Positions 1-7,942 of a DNA stretch of 64,000 nt are shown piece by piece (position 1 is the first letter of the stretch; each line of letters begins with the position of its first letter). Under the pieces are notes generated by a model. That model did no database searches. It worked only from the letters and a program-made list of their open reading frames with translations, and was not told the origin of the DNA. The stretch is taken from contig JAURFD010000003.1 in the NCBI GenBank assembly GCA_030827125.1, positions 1-64,000 of the forward strand, given 5' to 3'. The DNA is from Candidatus Nanopelagicales bacterium. Lineage in GTDB: Bacteria > Actinomycetota > Actinomycetes > S36-B12. A program made the position numbers and the translations under genes.

Positions 1-1
1 G

Positions 2-1768
2 GCCGCGGGTGATCTCGCCATCCGCGCGTACTCCGAGCCACTGTGGTCGAGCCGGCAGGCGCGCGCCACGTGTCGGGAGCGCGTCACCGTGCTGGGCCTG
101 CCTGTCGTCGCCGGTCGGACGATCCCCTACGCGCGCGTCGATGAGCCGGCCGCGCGCGAACTCTTCATCCGGCACGCCCTCGTGCGCAATGAATGGCGAC
201 ACCAGCATCGCGAACTCGAGCGCAATGCCGCTGCCATCGATGAGATCCGCGAGGGACTCGTCCGCTCACGGCTGCCCGAGGACTCCCTCGACGAGGACCT
301 TCTCGTGGAGTTCTACGCCGAACGCATCGGTAGGCGGGTCACGTCCGGTCGCACCTTCGATGCCTGGTGGCGCAAGGCACGTCAGCGTGATCGACACCTG
401 TTGGATCTGCCGCCGGATGTGCTCGAAGCCCTCGGGCGTCCGGCTCCCGCGGAGTTCCCCGGCGAGTGGCCGGGCACCGATCTGTCGTTGAGCTATCAGT
501 TCTCCCCGGGAGATCCGCGCGACGGCGTCACGGTGCGGGTGCCGGTCGCCCTGCTGCCGACGCTTGCCGACGACGCATTCGCCGCACATGTCCCAGGGTT
601 CCGCGAGGACATGGTGATCGCGCTGCTCCGCGGACTTCCCAAGGAACTTCGGCGCCAGTTCGGTCCCGCGCCCGACGCCGCCGCCCGACTGATCCGCGGG
701 ATGGAGATCGATGACGTGCGCGGTTCGCTTTCGCGTGCGGCGCGCTCGCAATTCGACATCGTGGTGTCACCTGCCGCCTGGCCTTTCGACACCCTCCCCG
801 ATCATCTGCGCGTCCTCGTGAGTGTCCTGGACGATTCCGGCCGCGAGATCGATGCCGATCGCAGTGTCGCCGATGTACGACAGCGGCTGTCGCGTCAGGC
901 GGCGAGCGCCGTACGCCGTTCGGCACCGCAGTTCGATCGCCGCACGGTGACCGAGTGGCCCGACTTCGTGCCCGAGGTGACCACCGAGGGAGTGTCGGCG
1001 TACCCCTGTCTGGTGGCGGAGGACGACGGCTCGGTGTCGCTGGTCGCCCTGCCCACCCGCGCCGACCAAGACCGCTTGATGGCACGTGGCGTCGCGCGAC
1101 TGCTCCGTCTCGTCGAGCCGCTGCGCGCGAAGGATTTGCGCCTGAGCGATACCGACAAGTTGATGCTCGCCCGCAATCCGCAGGGGTCGGTGCGTGCGCT
1201 CCTGGAAGAGTGCGCGGAGACCGTGGCGCTCGAGGTGATCGCGGAAGCCGGCGGTGCACCGATGATCGAGACGGAATTCGCGAGCGTGCGAACGGAATTC
1301 CGCCAGCGGCAGGCAGCGGCCGTGCGAACCCTGCTGCTCGAACTCGTCCCCATCATGGAAACCTGGTGGGCGGTGTCGAGCCGACTCGATGAGGCGCCTT
1401 CCGCTGCGCTGCAGCGCGCGTGGGACGACGTACGCGCGCAGATCGATGACCTCATGTCGGCGGGGGCGGTGCTGCGGACCGGACGAGCGGGCCTGCCCGA
1501 TCTGCTGCGCTACCTGCGCGCCGCGCAGCGTCGACTCGACGCGCTCCCCGGCGATGCCGCGCGCGACCTGTTGCGGATGGAGCAGGTGCAGCGCCTGGAG
1601 TCAGCGTTTGCGGACCTCCCGGCCGACGCACGGCGCAGTCCGGAGGGGTCCGGGATCCGCCAGACAATCGAAGAGTTGCGGGTGAGCCTGTGGGCGCAGG
1701 ACCTCGGGACAGCTCGCTCGGTCTCCGAGCAGCGCATCAGTCGCGCCATCGCCGCCCTCCGCGCATAG
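2..1768 (+). CDS. hrpA: ATP-dependent RNA helicase HrpA, C-terminal part (cut by left edge)
   Basis: The reading frame is already open at base 2, so the N-terminal DEAH motor lies outside the window. The 588 visible residues match the long C-terminal region of HrpA helicases (DUF3418): they open with YSEPLW, then RELFIRHALV, and continue as a charged, mostly helical region with no helicase motif. HrpA is a cytoplasmic DEAH-box RNA helicase; the E. coli protein has been linked to mRNA processing and to resolving stalled ribosomes. An ATG-like internal start is not credible because homology begins upstream of it. The gene ends 33 bases before the convergent SDR gene. Family assignment is fairly sure; nothing can be said about the motor domain. 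Confidence 0.85.
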   Translation, partial: AAGDLAIRAYSEPLWSSRQARATCRERVTVLGLPVVAGRTIPYARVDEPAARELFIRHALVRNEWRHQHRELERNAAAIDEIREGLVRSRLPEDSLDEDLLVEFYAERIGRRVTSGRTFDAWWRKARQRDRHLLDLPPDVLEALGRPAPAEFPGEWPGTDLSLSYQFSPGDPRDGVTVRVPVALLPTLADDAFAAHVPGFREDMVIALLRGLPKELRRQFGPAPDAAARLIRGMEIDDVRGSLSRAARSQFDIVVSPAAWPFDTLPDHLRVLVSVLDDSGREIDADRSVADVRQRLSRQAASAVRRSAPQFDRRTVTEWPDFVPEVTTEGVSAYPCLVAEDDGSVSLVALPTRADQDRLMARGVARLLRLVEPLRAKDLRLSDTDKLMLARNPQGSVRALLEECAETVALEVIAEAGGAPMIETEFASVRTEFRQRQAAAVRTLLLELVPIMETWWAVSSRLDEAPSAALQRAWDDVRAQIDDLMSAGAVLRTGRAGLPDLLRYLRAAQRRLDALPGDAARDLLRMEQVQRLESAFADLPADARRSPEGSGIRQTIEELRVSLWAQDLGTARSVSEQRISRAIAALRA

Positions 1769-1801
1769 TCCACCGCGGCACCACCTCACCGAGGCGGGTC
1801 A

Positions 1802-2500
1802 CTACTCGCTGAACGACGTGCTCGGGAGGTCGCGCTCCCCCTCGACGATCGCCGCGAGCAGCCGCGCCGCCACCGCCTCCGGAGCCAGCCCCTCCGGCAT
1901 CTTCGGCGCCGTGCCTGCGAGCGGCCGAGTCGCCAGGCCGGTCTCGGTGTGCGGCGGTCGCGCATCGACGAGCCGGATCCCGTCACGCCGCAACTCGCGC
2001 ATTCCCGCCTGGTCGTACGCCGCCAGAGCGGCCTTCGCCGCGGAGTACGCCGCCATCCCGGCCATCGGTTGCTCGGCGACCACCGCGGAGATGTTGAGGA
2101 TGAAGGGATCGCGTCCAGCTGTCGCCGATTCACGCAGAGCCGGCAGCGCTACGCGGATCATCCGCATCGGCGCCAGCGCATTCAGCGTGAACAGGTCGAT
2201 GAGGACGTCATCCTCGGTGTCCGCGATCGTGCCGAAAGCCACAGCACCGGCGGCGAAGACGACACCGTCCACGGCGCCCCACCGCGCCAGAGCCGCCTCC
2301 ATCACACGGTCCGCCGAAGCCGCTTTGCGGATGTCCACCGCGACGAGTTCCCCGTTGACACCCAGTGCGGCCAGCCGATCCGCCGAACGCCCTACCAAGG
2401 TGAGATGCGCACCGGCTTCGGCGAGCAAATGCGCCAGCGGAGCTCCCAGTCCTCCGGTTGCCCCGACAACAATGATCGAACGGTCCGCCACGTCAGCCAT
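1802..2500 (-). CDS. Short-chain dehydrogenase/reductase (SDR)
   Basis: A 232-residue classical SDR. The Rossmann glycine motif GATGGLG sits within the first 20 residues, and the catalytic Tyr-x3-Lys is in YSAAKAALAAY with a Ser in the preceding NISAVV strand. Members oxidise or reduce hydroxyl/keto groups with NAD(P)(H) in the cytoplasm; the substrate cannot be read from sequence. I chose the ATG at 2500 (MADVADRS) because a longer upstream frame would run across the thiamine riboswitch leader on the other strand. It is transcribed away from the thiamine importer and is probably a single-gene unit. Its close neighbourhood to thi genes does not by itself give it a thiamine role. Confidence 0.85.
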   Translation of the reverse strand: MADVADRSIIVVGATGGLGAPLAHLLAEAGAHLTLVGRSADRLAALGVNGELVAVDIRKAASADRVMEAALARWGAVDGVVFAAGAVAFGTIADTEDDVLIDLFTLNALAPMRMIRVALPALRESATAGRDPFILNISAVVAEQPMAGMAAYSAAKAALAAYDQAGMRELRRDGIRLVDARPPHTETGLATRPLAGTAPKMPEGLAPEAVAARLLAAIVEGERDLPSTSFSE

Positions 2501-2560
2501 GGGCACAGCCTGACAGCCTCCGGGCGGCACGGCATCCGCAGATGTTCTATGCTGAGCCCA

Positions 2561-2652
2561 GCACAGGGGAGCTCGCGGATCGGCGGGCTGAGAGGGTGAC
2601 ACGCCGTCACCGACCCTCACACCTGATCTGGGTAATGCCAGCGGAGGAAGGG
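2561..2652 (+). promoter_or_regulatory. TPP (thi-box) riboswitch ahead of thiBPQ
   Basis: The leader contains the conserved thi-box elements in order: CAGGGGAGC, then GGCTGAGAGG, then ACCCTCACACCTGATCTGGG followed by TAATGCCAGCGGAGG. Thiamine pyrophosphate binds this fold. The 3' strand of the aptamer (GGAGGAAGG at 2643-2651) is also the ribosome binding site of thiB, whose ATG starts at 2658. This suggests control of translation start by occlusion, the usual mode in high-GC bacteria; no terminator hairpin is evident. A possible -10 element TATGCT lies at 2548-2553, just upstream of the aptamer. Confidence 0.95.
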
Positions 2653-2657
2653 ATCCG

Positions 2658-3776
2658 ATGCGCGTCCTCACACTCACCATCGCCGCAGCCGCTCTGTCGC
2701 TCGCCGCCTGCTCATCCGGGGCCGACGCGGGGGTCGGTGATACGTCGCCCACCTCGTCGAGCAGTGCCTCGTCATCGAGCACCTCGGCGGACGTGACAGT
2801 CCGCGTGATCACCCACGACTCGTTCGCACTCAGCCAGCAACTCATCGACGACTTCACCGCCGAGACCGGAATCACCGTGGAGTTCATCCCGGCCGGTGAC
2901 GCGGGCGAGATGGTCAACCGAGCCGTGCTGTCCGTCGGTGCGCCCGAGGCCGATGTGCTGTACGGCGTCGACACGACCCTACTCACCCGCGCGGTCGATG
3001 CGGGCGTCTTCGAGCCCTACACGAGCGCTGATGCGGGAGCACTCCGCCCCGAACTCGCCGATCTCGGCGGTGGCGTCGTCACGCCGATTGATGACGGCGA
3101 TGTCTGCATCAACGTGGACGACGTCTGGTTCGCCGACAACGGCATCACGCCACCGACGACCCTCGACGACCTGCTCGATCCGGCGTACCGCGGCCTTCTC
3201 GTCGTCGAGAACCCGGCCACGTCCTCCCCCGGCCTGGCCTTCCTCCTCGGCACCATCGCCCGATACGAGGCGGGTGGCGACGGAACGAGCGAGAGTTGGA
3301 CCGACTACTGGACTGCTCTGCGTGAGAACGATGTGCTCGTCGTCAACGGCTGGTCCGAGGCGTACTACACCGAGTTCACCGGCGGCGGAGGTGGCGGCGA
3401 CCGTCCGCTCGTCGTGTCCTACTCGACCAGCCCCCCCGCGGAGATCATCTACGCCGAGGGCACACCGCCGGACCGGCCGTCGACCTCCACGATGCTCGAC
3501 AGTTGCTACCGACAGGTCGAGTTCGCCGGGGTGCTCGCGGGCACCGAGCAGCCCCAGGCTGCGCAGCGTGTCATCGACTGGCTCATCTCACCGCAGGTGC
3601 AGGCCGACGTACCGCTGTCGATGTTCGTCTTCCCGGCGCGAGCCGACACACCGCTTCCCGATGCCTTTGCACAGTTCGTCACCCGACCGCAGTCGCCGCT
3701 CGAACTCCCGGCCGACGTTATCGCGGCGGAGCGCGACCGCTGGATCGAGGAGTGGACCGAGATCGTCCTGCGCTGA
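2658..3776 (+). CDS. thiB: Thiamine ABC transporter, substrate-binding lipoprotein
   Basis: This 372-residue solute-binding protein should capture thiamine or its phosphates outside the membrane and hand them to ThiP. It begins with a short hydrophobic leader ending in a lipobox, SLAAC, with Cys18 as the lipidated residue, followed by a Ser/Thr/Ala-rich linker. The mature part starts with TVRVITHDSFALS, typical of the ThiB/ABC-type iron-thiamine binding family. The ATG lies 7 bases after the riboswitch-embedded Shine-Dalgarno. The stop overlaps the thiP start (TGATG at 3774-3778), so the two are translationally coupled. The TPP riboswitch and the following permease and ATPase make the thiamine assignment strong. 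Confidence 0.92.
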   Translation: MRVLTLTIAAAALSLAACSSGADAGVGDTSPTSSSSASSSSTSADVTVRVITHDSFALSQQLIDDFTAETGITVEFIPAGDAGEMVNRAVLSVGAPEADVLYGVDTTLLTRAVDAGVFEPYTSADAGALRPELADLGGGVVTPIDDGDVCINVDDVWFADNGITPPTTLDDLLDPAYRGLLVVENPATSSPGLAFLLGTIARYEAGGDGTSESWTDYWTALRENDVLVVNGWSEAYYTEFTGGGGGGDRPLVVSYSTSPPAEIIYAEGTPPDRPSTSTMLDSCYRQVEFAGVLAGTEQPQAAQRVIDWLISPQVQADVPLSMFVFPARADTPLPDAFAQFVTRPQSPLELPADVIAAERDRWIEEWTEIVLR

Positions 3777-5356
3777 TGGGCGCGAGTGCGAGTCGGCACA
3801 CGCTGTGGGCGGCACTGCCCCTGGCTCTCGTGGCCGTGCTCGTTCTGCTCCCCGTCGCCATGGTCGTTGCGGTCGGCTGGGGACCGGACGCGCTGCCGGT
3901 CCTTACCGCACCGTCGACCTGGCGTGTCCTTGGCTATACGACGTTCCAGGCGTTGCTCAGCACGATCGGGTCACTGCTCCTGGCCGTCCCGGCGGCGTAC
4001 GCGCTCTACCGTCTGCGCGTGCCCGGTCGGCGAACGTGGCTGGCGATCCTCACGATCCCGTTCATCCTCCCCACGGTTGTCGTCGGCCTGGCCTTCCGGG
4101 AGTTGTTGCCCTTCCCCGGGACGACGGCCGCGATCGTCGTCGCGCACATGTTCTTCAATGTCGGCCTATCGGTGCGCGTCATCGGCGGACTGTGGGGACA
4201 CCTGGACCCGCGCCTGGAGCAGGTGGGTGCCTCACTCGGGCTGGGTCCCGTCACCGTCTTCCGACGCATCACCCTGCCGCTCTTGGCGCCGGCGATCTCG
4301 GCGGCGGGCATCCTGGTGCTGCTCTTCACCTTCACGTCCTTCGGCGTCGTGCTTGTTCTCGGCGATCCGGCACTGCCGACCATCGAGGTCGACATCTACA
4401 CGCGCGCGATGCAGCGACTCGATCTCTCGGGCGCGGCTGTGCTGGCCCTCGTGCAGTTCGTCATCGTCGCGGCCGCCATCGTGGTGTCGTCGATCCTGTC
4501 CGATCGTCTCGCCGTGCGGCAGCGCATGGGCGACGACGACGTCACCCGCCGACGTCCACGCTCGGCCGGGGACCGCCTTGCTGTGGGCTACGTCGTTGCG
4601 CTCGCCGTCGCTGTCGCCATCCCGATGGTGAGCCTCGTGCTGCGGTCCGTGCGAGTCGCGGATGGTTGGGGCTTCACCTGGTACGCCGAGGCAATTTCTC
4701 CGTCCGAGGGCACGACGCGATCGATTTCGGCGATCTCGACCCTCACCCGATCGCTGGAGTACGCCGCCCTGGCGACCGTCATCGCGGTCGCACTCGGGGT
4801 CATCGCGACGGCCGGCATCCTCGCGGCGCGGCGCCGCGGCCGATGGCTTGACGGTGTCGTCATGCTGCCGCTCGGCGTCTCCGCGGTCACGGTCGGCCTG
4901 GGCCTGCTGCTGCTGTCCGTGCGTGGACCGATCGATCTGCGCGGGTGGACGCTGCTGGTGCCACTCGGTCAGGCACTGGTCGCCCTGCCCATCGTCGTGC
5001 GGGTGCTCCTGCCGGTGCTGCGCTCCACCGATCCGCGCCTGCGCCAGGTGGCGGCCACGCTGGGAGCCCCACCCCTGCGTGCCTGGTGGGCTGCCGAAGG
5101 CGCCATTGCCGTGCGAGCCACCGCGGTGGGTGCGGCCTTTGCCGCAGCCGTGTCGCTCGGTGAATTCGGGGCCACGGCGTTCCTGGTGCGACTTGAGACC
5201 CCGACGGCACCGGTGCAGATCGTGCGCCTGCTCGGCCGGCCGGGCGAGGCCAATATCGGGGTCGCCACGGCCCTGTCGGTCCTGCTGCTCCTGCTCACCG
5301 TCATCATCGTGTCCGTGGCCGAGCGCATCCGACCCCGACGCAGTGGGGGGTGGTGA
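3776..5356 (+). CDS. thiP: Thiamine ABC transporter permease (fused two-domain)
   Basis: A 526-residue inner-membrane permease with two homologous halves, each containing an EAA-type cytoplasmic loop: GASLGLGPVTVFRRITLP in the first half and AATLGAPPLRAWWAAEG in the second. The fused architecture matches ThiP (two permease domains in one chain). About twelve hydrophobic segments are visible. The ATG at 3776 overlaps the thiB stop; a longer upstream frame lies inside thiB and is rejected. The end overlaps the start of thiQ by a few bases, so thiB-thiP-thiQ form one tightly packed operon under the TPP riboswitch. Together they import thiamine at the cost of ATP. Confidence 0.92.
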   Translation: MGASASRHTLWAALPLALVAVLVLLPVAMVVAVGWGPDALPVLTAPSTWRVLGYTTFQALLSTIGSLLLAVPAAYALYRLRVPGRRTWLAILTIPFILPTVVVGLAFRELLPFPGTTAAIVVAHMFFNVGLSVRVIGGLWGHLDPRLEQVGASLGLGPVTVFRRITLPLLAPAISAAGILVLLFTFTSFGVVLVLGDPALPTIEVDIYTRAMQRLDLSGAAVLALVQFVIVAAAIVVSSILSDRLAVRQRMGDDDVTRRRPRSAGDRLAVGYVVALAVAVAIPMVSLVLRSVRVADGWGFTWYAEAISPSEGTTRSISAISTLTRSLEYAALATVIAVALGVIATAGILAARRRGRWLDGVVMLPLGVSAVTVGLGLLLLSVRGPIDLRGWTLLVPLGQALVALPIVVRVLLPVLRSTDPRLRQVAATLGAPPLRAWWAAEGAIAVRATAVGAAFAAAVSLGEFGATAFLVRLETPTAPVQIVRLLGRPGEANIGVATALSVLLLLLTVIIVSVAERIRPRRSGGW

Positions 5357-5973
5357 TCGTGCTCGAGGTGTCCGACCTGCGCATCAACTACGAGGGCAGC
5401 GTGCTGCTGGAGCACGTCAATCTCACAGTCGCCGCTGGTGAGATCGTCGCCCTGCTCGGTCCCAGCGGTTCGGGCAAGTCGACCCTGCTGCGCTGCATCG
5501 CCGGCGTCCAACACCCCGACGCGGGCACTGTGCGCTGGGATGGTGCCGATGTCACCCGCGTGCCCGCGCATCGGCGGGGCTTCGGCCTGGTCTTCCAGGA
5601 CCCGCTGCTCTTCCCCCATCGCGATGTGGGTGCGAACGTCGGGTTCGGGATGAAGCCCGCGGATGCTCAGCGTGTGGCGGAGTTACTCGCCCTGGTCGGA
5701 CTCGCCGGATTTGAGCACCGCGACCCGGCGACACTGTCCGGCGGCGAGGCCCAGCGCGTCGCGCTCGCCCGGGCACTCGCGGCCGAGCCGCGTCTGCTCC
5801 TGCTTGATGAACCGTTCGGCGCCCTCGACGTTGACTTGCGCGAACGCCTCGTGCGGGAGGTCCGTGACCTGCTGAAGGCCGCCGGGGTGCCTGCAATCCA
5901 CGTCACGCACGACCGCAGCGAAGCTGACGCGATCTCCGATCGCGTCGTGACGTTGGCCGAGCTGACCGGCTGA
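5350..5973 (+). CDS. thiQ: Thiamine ABC transporter ATP-binding protein
   Basis: A 207-residue ABC ATPase with Walker A GPSGSGKST, ABC signature LSGGEAQRVALARAL, Walker B LLLLDEPFGALD and the switch histidine in HVTHD. It would power ThiP on the cytoplasmic side. The most upstream GTG (5350) overlaps the thiP stop; GTG codons at 5353 and 5359 are equally possible starts, so the exact N-terminus is uncertain by up to three residues. The chain is short for an ABC ATPase, typical of the ThiQ group, and lacks any C-terminal regulatory domain. It is the last gene of the riboswitch-controlled operon. Confidence 0.92.
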   Translation: MVIVLEVSDLRINYEGSVLLEHVNLTVAAGEIVALLGPSGSGKSTLLRCIAGVQHPDAGTVRWDGADVTRVPAHRRGFGLVFQDPLLFPHRDVGANVGFGMKPADAQRVAELLALVGLAGFEHRDPATLSGGEAQRVALARALAAEPRLLLLDEPFGALDVDLRERLVREVRDLLKAAGVPAIHVTHDRSEADAISDRVVTLAELTG

Positions 5974-6083
5974 CCAGCCAGCCCCACAACGTGCACTTCG
6001 GGGACGAGGCCCACTACGCCCGACCAGCAGGCACCGCAAGCCGCTGACATCTGGCAGGATCGATCCGCCCAGGGAGGTACGCC

Positions 6084-6293
6084 GTGCGCCGTGATGTTGT
6101 CGAGGTTGCCCGCGGCGTCTACGTCGCCACCTCACGTCGCTACGCAACGACCTCCACCGTCGTCGTCAGCGGTGACGCGGCCCTCCTGGTGGATCCGGCC
6201 TGGGATGCCGACGAACTCGGTGACCTGGCCGACAACCTGTCGGATCTCGGCGTGACCGGCACGGCCGGGCTCTCCACGCACGTGCATTACGAC
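6084..6293 (+). pseudogene. Metallo-beta-lactamase-fold hydrolase, 5' fragment (split gene)
   Basis: GTG start at 6084 behind the Shine-Dalgarno AGGGAGG (6071-6077). The first 70 residues read as an MBL-fold hydrolase: GVYVATSR, then ALLVDPAWDADEL, and then the start of the metal motif, THVHYD, at which homology stops. Downstream the frame continues only as a short unrelated tail to a stop at 6354-6356. The missing continuation (DH-VLWHP) is found at 7209, in the same frame relative to codon boundaries, after a 918-base intervening segment. Joining codon 70 (GAC, 6291-6293) to CAC at 7212 restores a complete H-x-H-x-D-H site. As it stands the fragment has no complete metal site. Confidence 0.85.
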
Positions 6294-6365
6294 CAATCAC
6301 CCCGAACGGCACCCCAGGTGGCGGAGCCGACGTTGGCCACCGTCAGCGGGCGATGACGGCACACC

Positions 6366-6393
6366 GGTTTGCGCCTGCCGAGATCCGCAAACC
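6366..6393. repeat. Inverted repeat GGTTTGCG / CGCAAACC
   Basis: Eight-base perfect arms (6366-6373 and 6386-6393) with a 12-base loop, lying 3' of the minus-strand membrane gene inside the insertion. It may act as a terminator for that gene, or be a recombination site of the inserted segment. No U-run follows on the minus strand, so terminator function is only a guess. Confidence 0.4.
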
Positions 6394-6447
6394 CTCGGTG
6401 CGCAAGACAATCCATGTGCGGGACGGTGTGCTTGTCTCCACGCGCGA

Positions 6448-7143
6448 CTACACCGCAGTCGCGTGCGGGGCGGCCACCCTCGACCGACTGCCAGTCATGA
6501 TCGCCCAAACCCCGCTGGACAGGAACCAGGCGGGTAACCCCAGCACCAGCGAGCTGATGCCGAGGATCCACAATCCCTCGTTGGCGCTCTCGAATATCTG
6601 GCCCATCACGAACACCAGCGGATAGATCAACGCCACCATCCCGAGGACGCAGAGCGGGCGCGGAAGAGTGCGGGAGCGCCAGGCGAGCAGACATCCGGTG
6701 ATGATCCAGAAGAGTGCCAACATGACCCCGGAGAGCAGCCCGCCCTGCGTCCCGGCCATCTGAACGACGAGGTACGCCGCCTCTCCCCAATCCTGGTCGT
6801 AGCCACGAATGTGGTCGATGGGTCCAGGGCTGGAGATCCGCAAGGCTCCGGTGAAGGCCCACAGCCCGGCGGCCACCGAACCGACAACCGTCAGGAAGGG
6901 GGTGCGCCACGGGACTGCAGTAGCAGCGCGCATGAGGCCGAGCGCGGCCAGGAGGAGGCAGCAACCACTCAGGACGTACGCCGTTCCATGCTCTTGCAGG
7001 TAGCGAAGGCTGTCCGCCGGATTGTCGCCATCCGTGCCCTCCGGACGAGTAGCAAACTCGAGACCGAAGGCGAGCGGGAGGAACAGCCCGACGGACATGA
7101 GTCCGACGCCGGCGAAGACTTGGGTGCGCGCCACCCCCGCCAT
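6448..7143 (-). CDS. Multi-pass membrane protein carried on the insertion
   Basis: A 231-residue integral membrane protein that I cannot assign to a named family with confidence. Start taken at ATG 7143 (MAGVARTQVF), within the inserted segment; the longer upstream frame runs into the hydrolase fragment. Six hydrophobic stretches are visible, including FAGVGLMSVGLFLPLAFGL, AYVLSGCCLLLAALGLM, FLTVVGSVAAGLWAFTGAL, LSGVMLALFWIITGCLLAW, VLGMVALIYPLVFVMG and LWILGISSLVLGLPAWFL, separated by short loops, with a basic C-terminal tail. No clear Shine-Dalgarno precedes the ATG. Topology resembles small DUF-type four-to-six helix proteins of actinobacteria. It is the only likely cargo of the segment and is oriented opposite to the split gene. 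Confidence 0.7.
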   Translation of the reverse strand: MAGVARTQVFAGVGLMSVGLFLPLAFGLEFATRPEGTDGDNPADSLRYLQEHGTAYVLSGCCLLLAALGLMRAATAVPWRTPFLTVVGSVAAGLWAFTGALRISSPGPIDHIRGYDQDWGEAAYLVVQMAGTQGGLLSGVMLALFWIITGCLLAWRSRTLPRPLCVLGMVALIYPLVFVMGQIFESANEGLWILGISSLVLGLPAWFLSSGVWAIMTGSRSRVAAPHATAV

Positions 7144-7208
7144 ATTGCCGGATAGTGCTCGGTCGTGCAGCCTGGTGCGGCCGTCCGAGGTACACCGCGA
7201 CCCGCTGC

Positions 7209-7829
7209 GACCACGTCCTATGGCACCCCGACCTACCCGCGGTGCCTCGCTGGGCCAGCGCGTGGTCGGCACAGCAATGGCGCGATCACCGCGAGGCGTT
7301 GGTGCAGCCGCTCGTCGGTGACCTCTCCAACGCACTCATCGACCTTGCCGGTCACCTCACCCCCCTTCCGGGCGAGTCGTTACCCGGTCACGTGGGGGCC
7401 ACACCCGCACCGGGCCAACCGAAGCCTGCACCAACCCGGCTGCCCTGGTCCGGCCGGGAAATCTGGTTGCACGAGCACGATGCGCACGCGCCGGCGCACC
7501 TCGCGGCCGAAGTCGCCGACGTCGGCGTACTCCTCGCCGGGGACATGCTCAGTGATGTCGAGTTGCCCATGCCAGCCGATGAGGACACGGACCTGACGAC
7601 CTACGCGACCGGACTGGATCGTCTCGCCGCGGTAGTCGCGCGCGTGAACGTCGTCGTCCCCGGGCATGGCACGCCGTCGACGGACCCGATGAGGCGGCTG
7701 GATGCCGACCGTCGCTATCTCGATGACCTCATCCGCCACGGCGCCAGCGATGATTCGCGCCAGGGTCTGCCGGGGATGGCCGAACTACACGCGGCGAATA
7801 TTCAACGCGCCCAGGCAACGCGGCGCTAG
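7209..7829 (+). pseudogene. Metallo-beta-lactamase-fold hydrolase, 3' fragment (split gene)
   Basis: Homology resumes at the Asp-His of the metal motif (GAC CAC at 7209-7214) and reads DHVLWHPDLPAVPRWAS, then LAGDMLSD (metal-ligand Asp region) and VVPGHGTPSTD (C-terminal metal-ligand His), ending near 7829. These are the remaining MBL-fold landmarks missing from the 5' fragment. An open frame begins upstream at 7155 but its first 18 codons belong to the insertion. No Shine-Dalgarno supports independent translation. The substrate of the original enzyme is unknown; the pattern resembles actinobacterial MBL-fold metallo-hydrolases of general hydrolytic type. Confidence 0.85.
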
Positions 7830-7847
7830 CGACTCATTCAGACCACG

Positions 7848-7905
7848 TTTGCCGACTGTTGTTGGGGTTTACCTGCTAACGGGAACCCCAACGACGGGCG
7901 GGAAA
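7848..7905. repeat. Intergenic palindrome, family B copy 1
   Basis: Imperfect inverted repeat with left arm TTTGCCGACTGTTGTTGGGG and a right arm ending AACCCCAACGACGGGCGGG. The left arm differs from that of the copy at 39596 by about two bases in 23. It sits between the end of the split hydrolase and the 3' end of the convergent arsR-type gene, so it may end transcription from both sides. Confidence 0.7.
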
Positions 7906-7942
7906 TCTGATCGCGCGAGTACAGGGCGCGGGAAGTCCCTGA

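Larger units (their letters stand above)
6294..7211. mobile_element. 918-bp insertion of unknown type splitting an MBL-fold gene
   Basis: This segment separates the two halves of an MBL-fold gene. The six bases CGACCA occur at both junctions (6290-6295 and 7208-7213), which fits a 6-bp target duplication or microhomology. The ends show no terminal inverted repeats, and no transposase, integrase or reverse transcriptase frame is present. Its single credible gene is a membrane protein on the minus strand (6448-7143). One sampled line (6541-6600) has 35 of 60 G/C, slightly below the flanking hydrolase (38 of 60 at 7561-7620). It could be a non-autonomous element, a gene cassette, an illegitimate recombination product or an assembly join; the sequence alone does not decide. 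Confidence 0.5.

Noticed and set aside
2896-4851. 651-codon plus-strand frame across thiB and thiP
   Set aside because: Arg/Ser/Pro-rich translation without any motif, in a different frame from two clearly recognised genes.
6353-6625. Plus-strand open frame inside the insertion
   Set aside because: It overlaps the 3' part of the minus-strand membrane gene, has no ribosome binding site, and shows no recognisable motif.
6294-7211. Insertion as a classical insertion sequence
   Set aside because: No transposase frame and no terminal inverted repeats; only a 6-base direct repeat flanks it, so no IS family is claimed.
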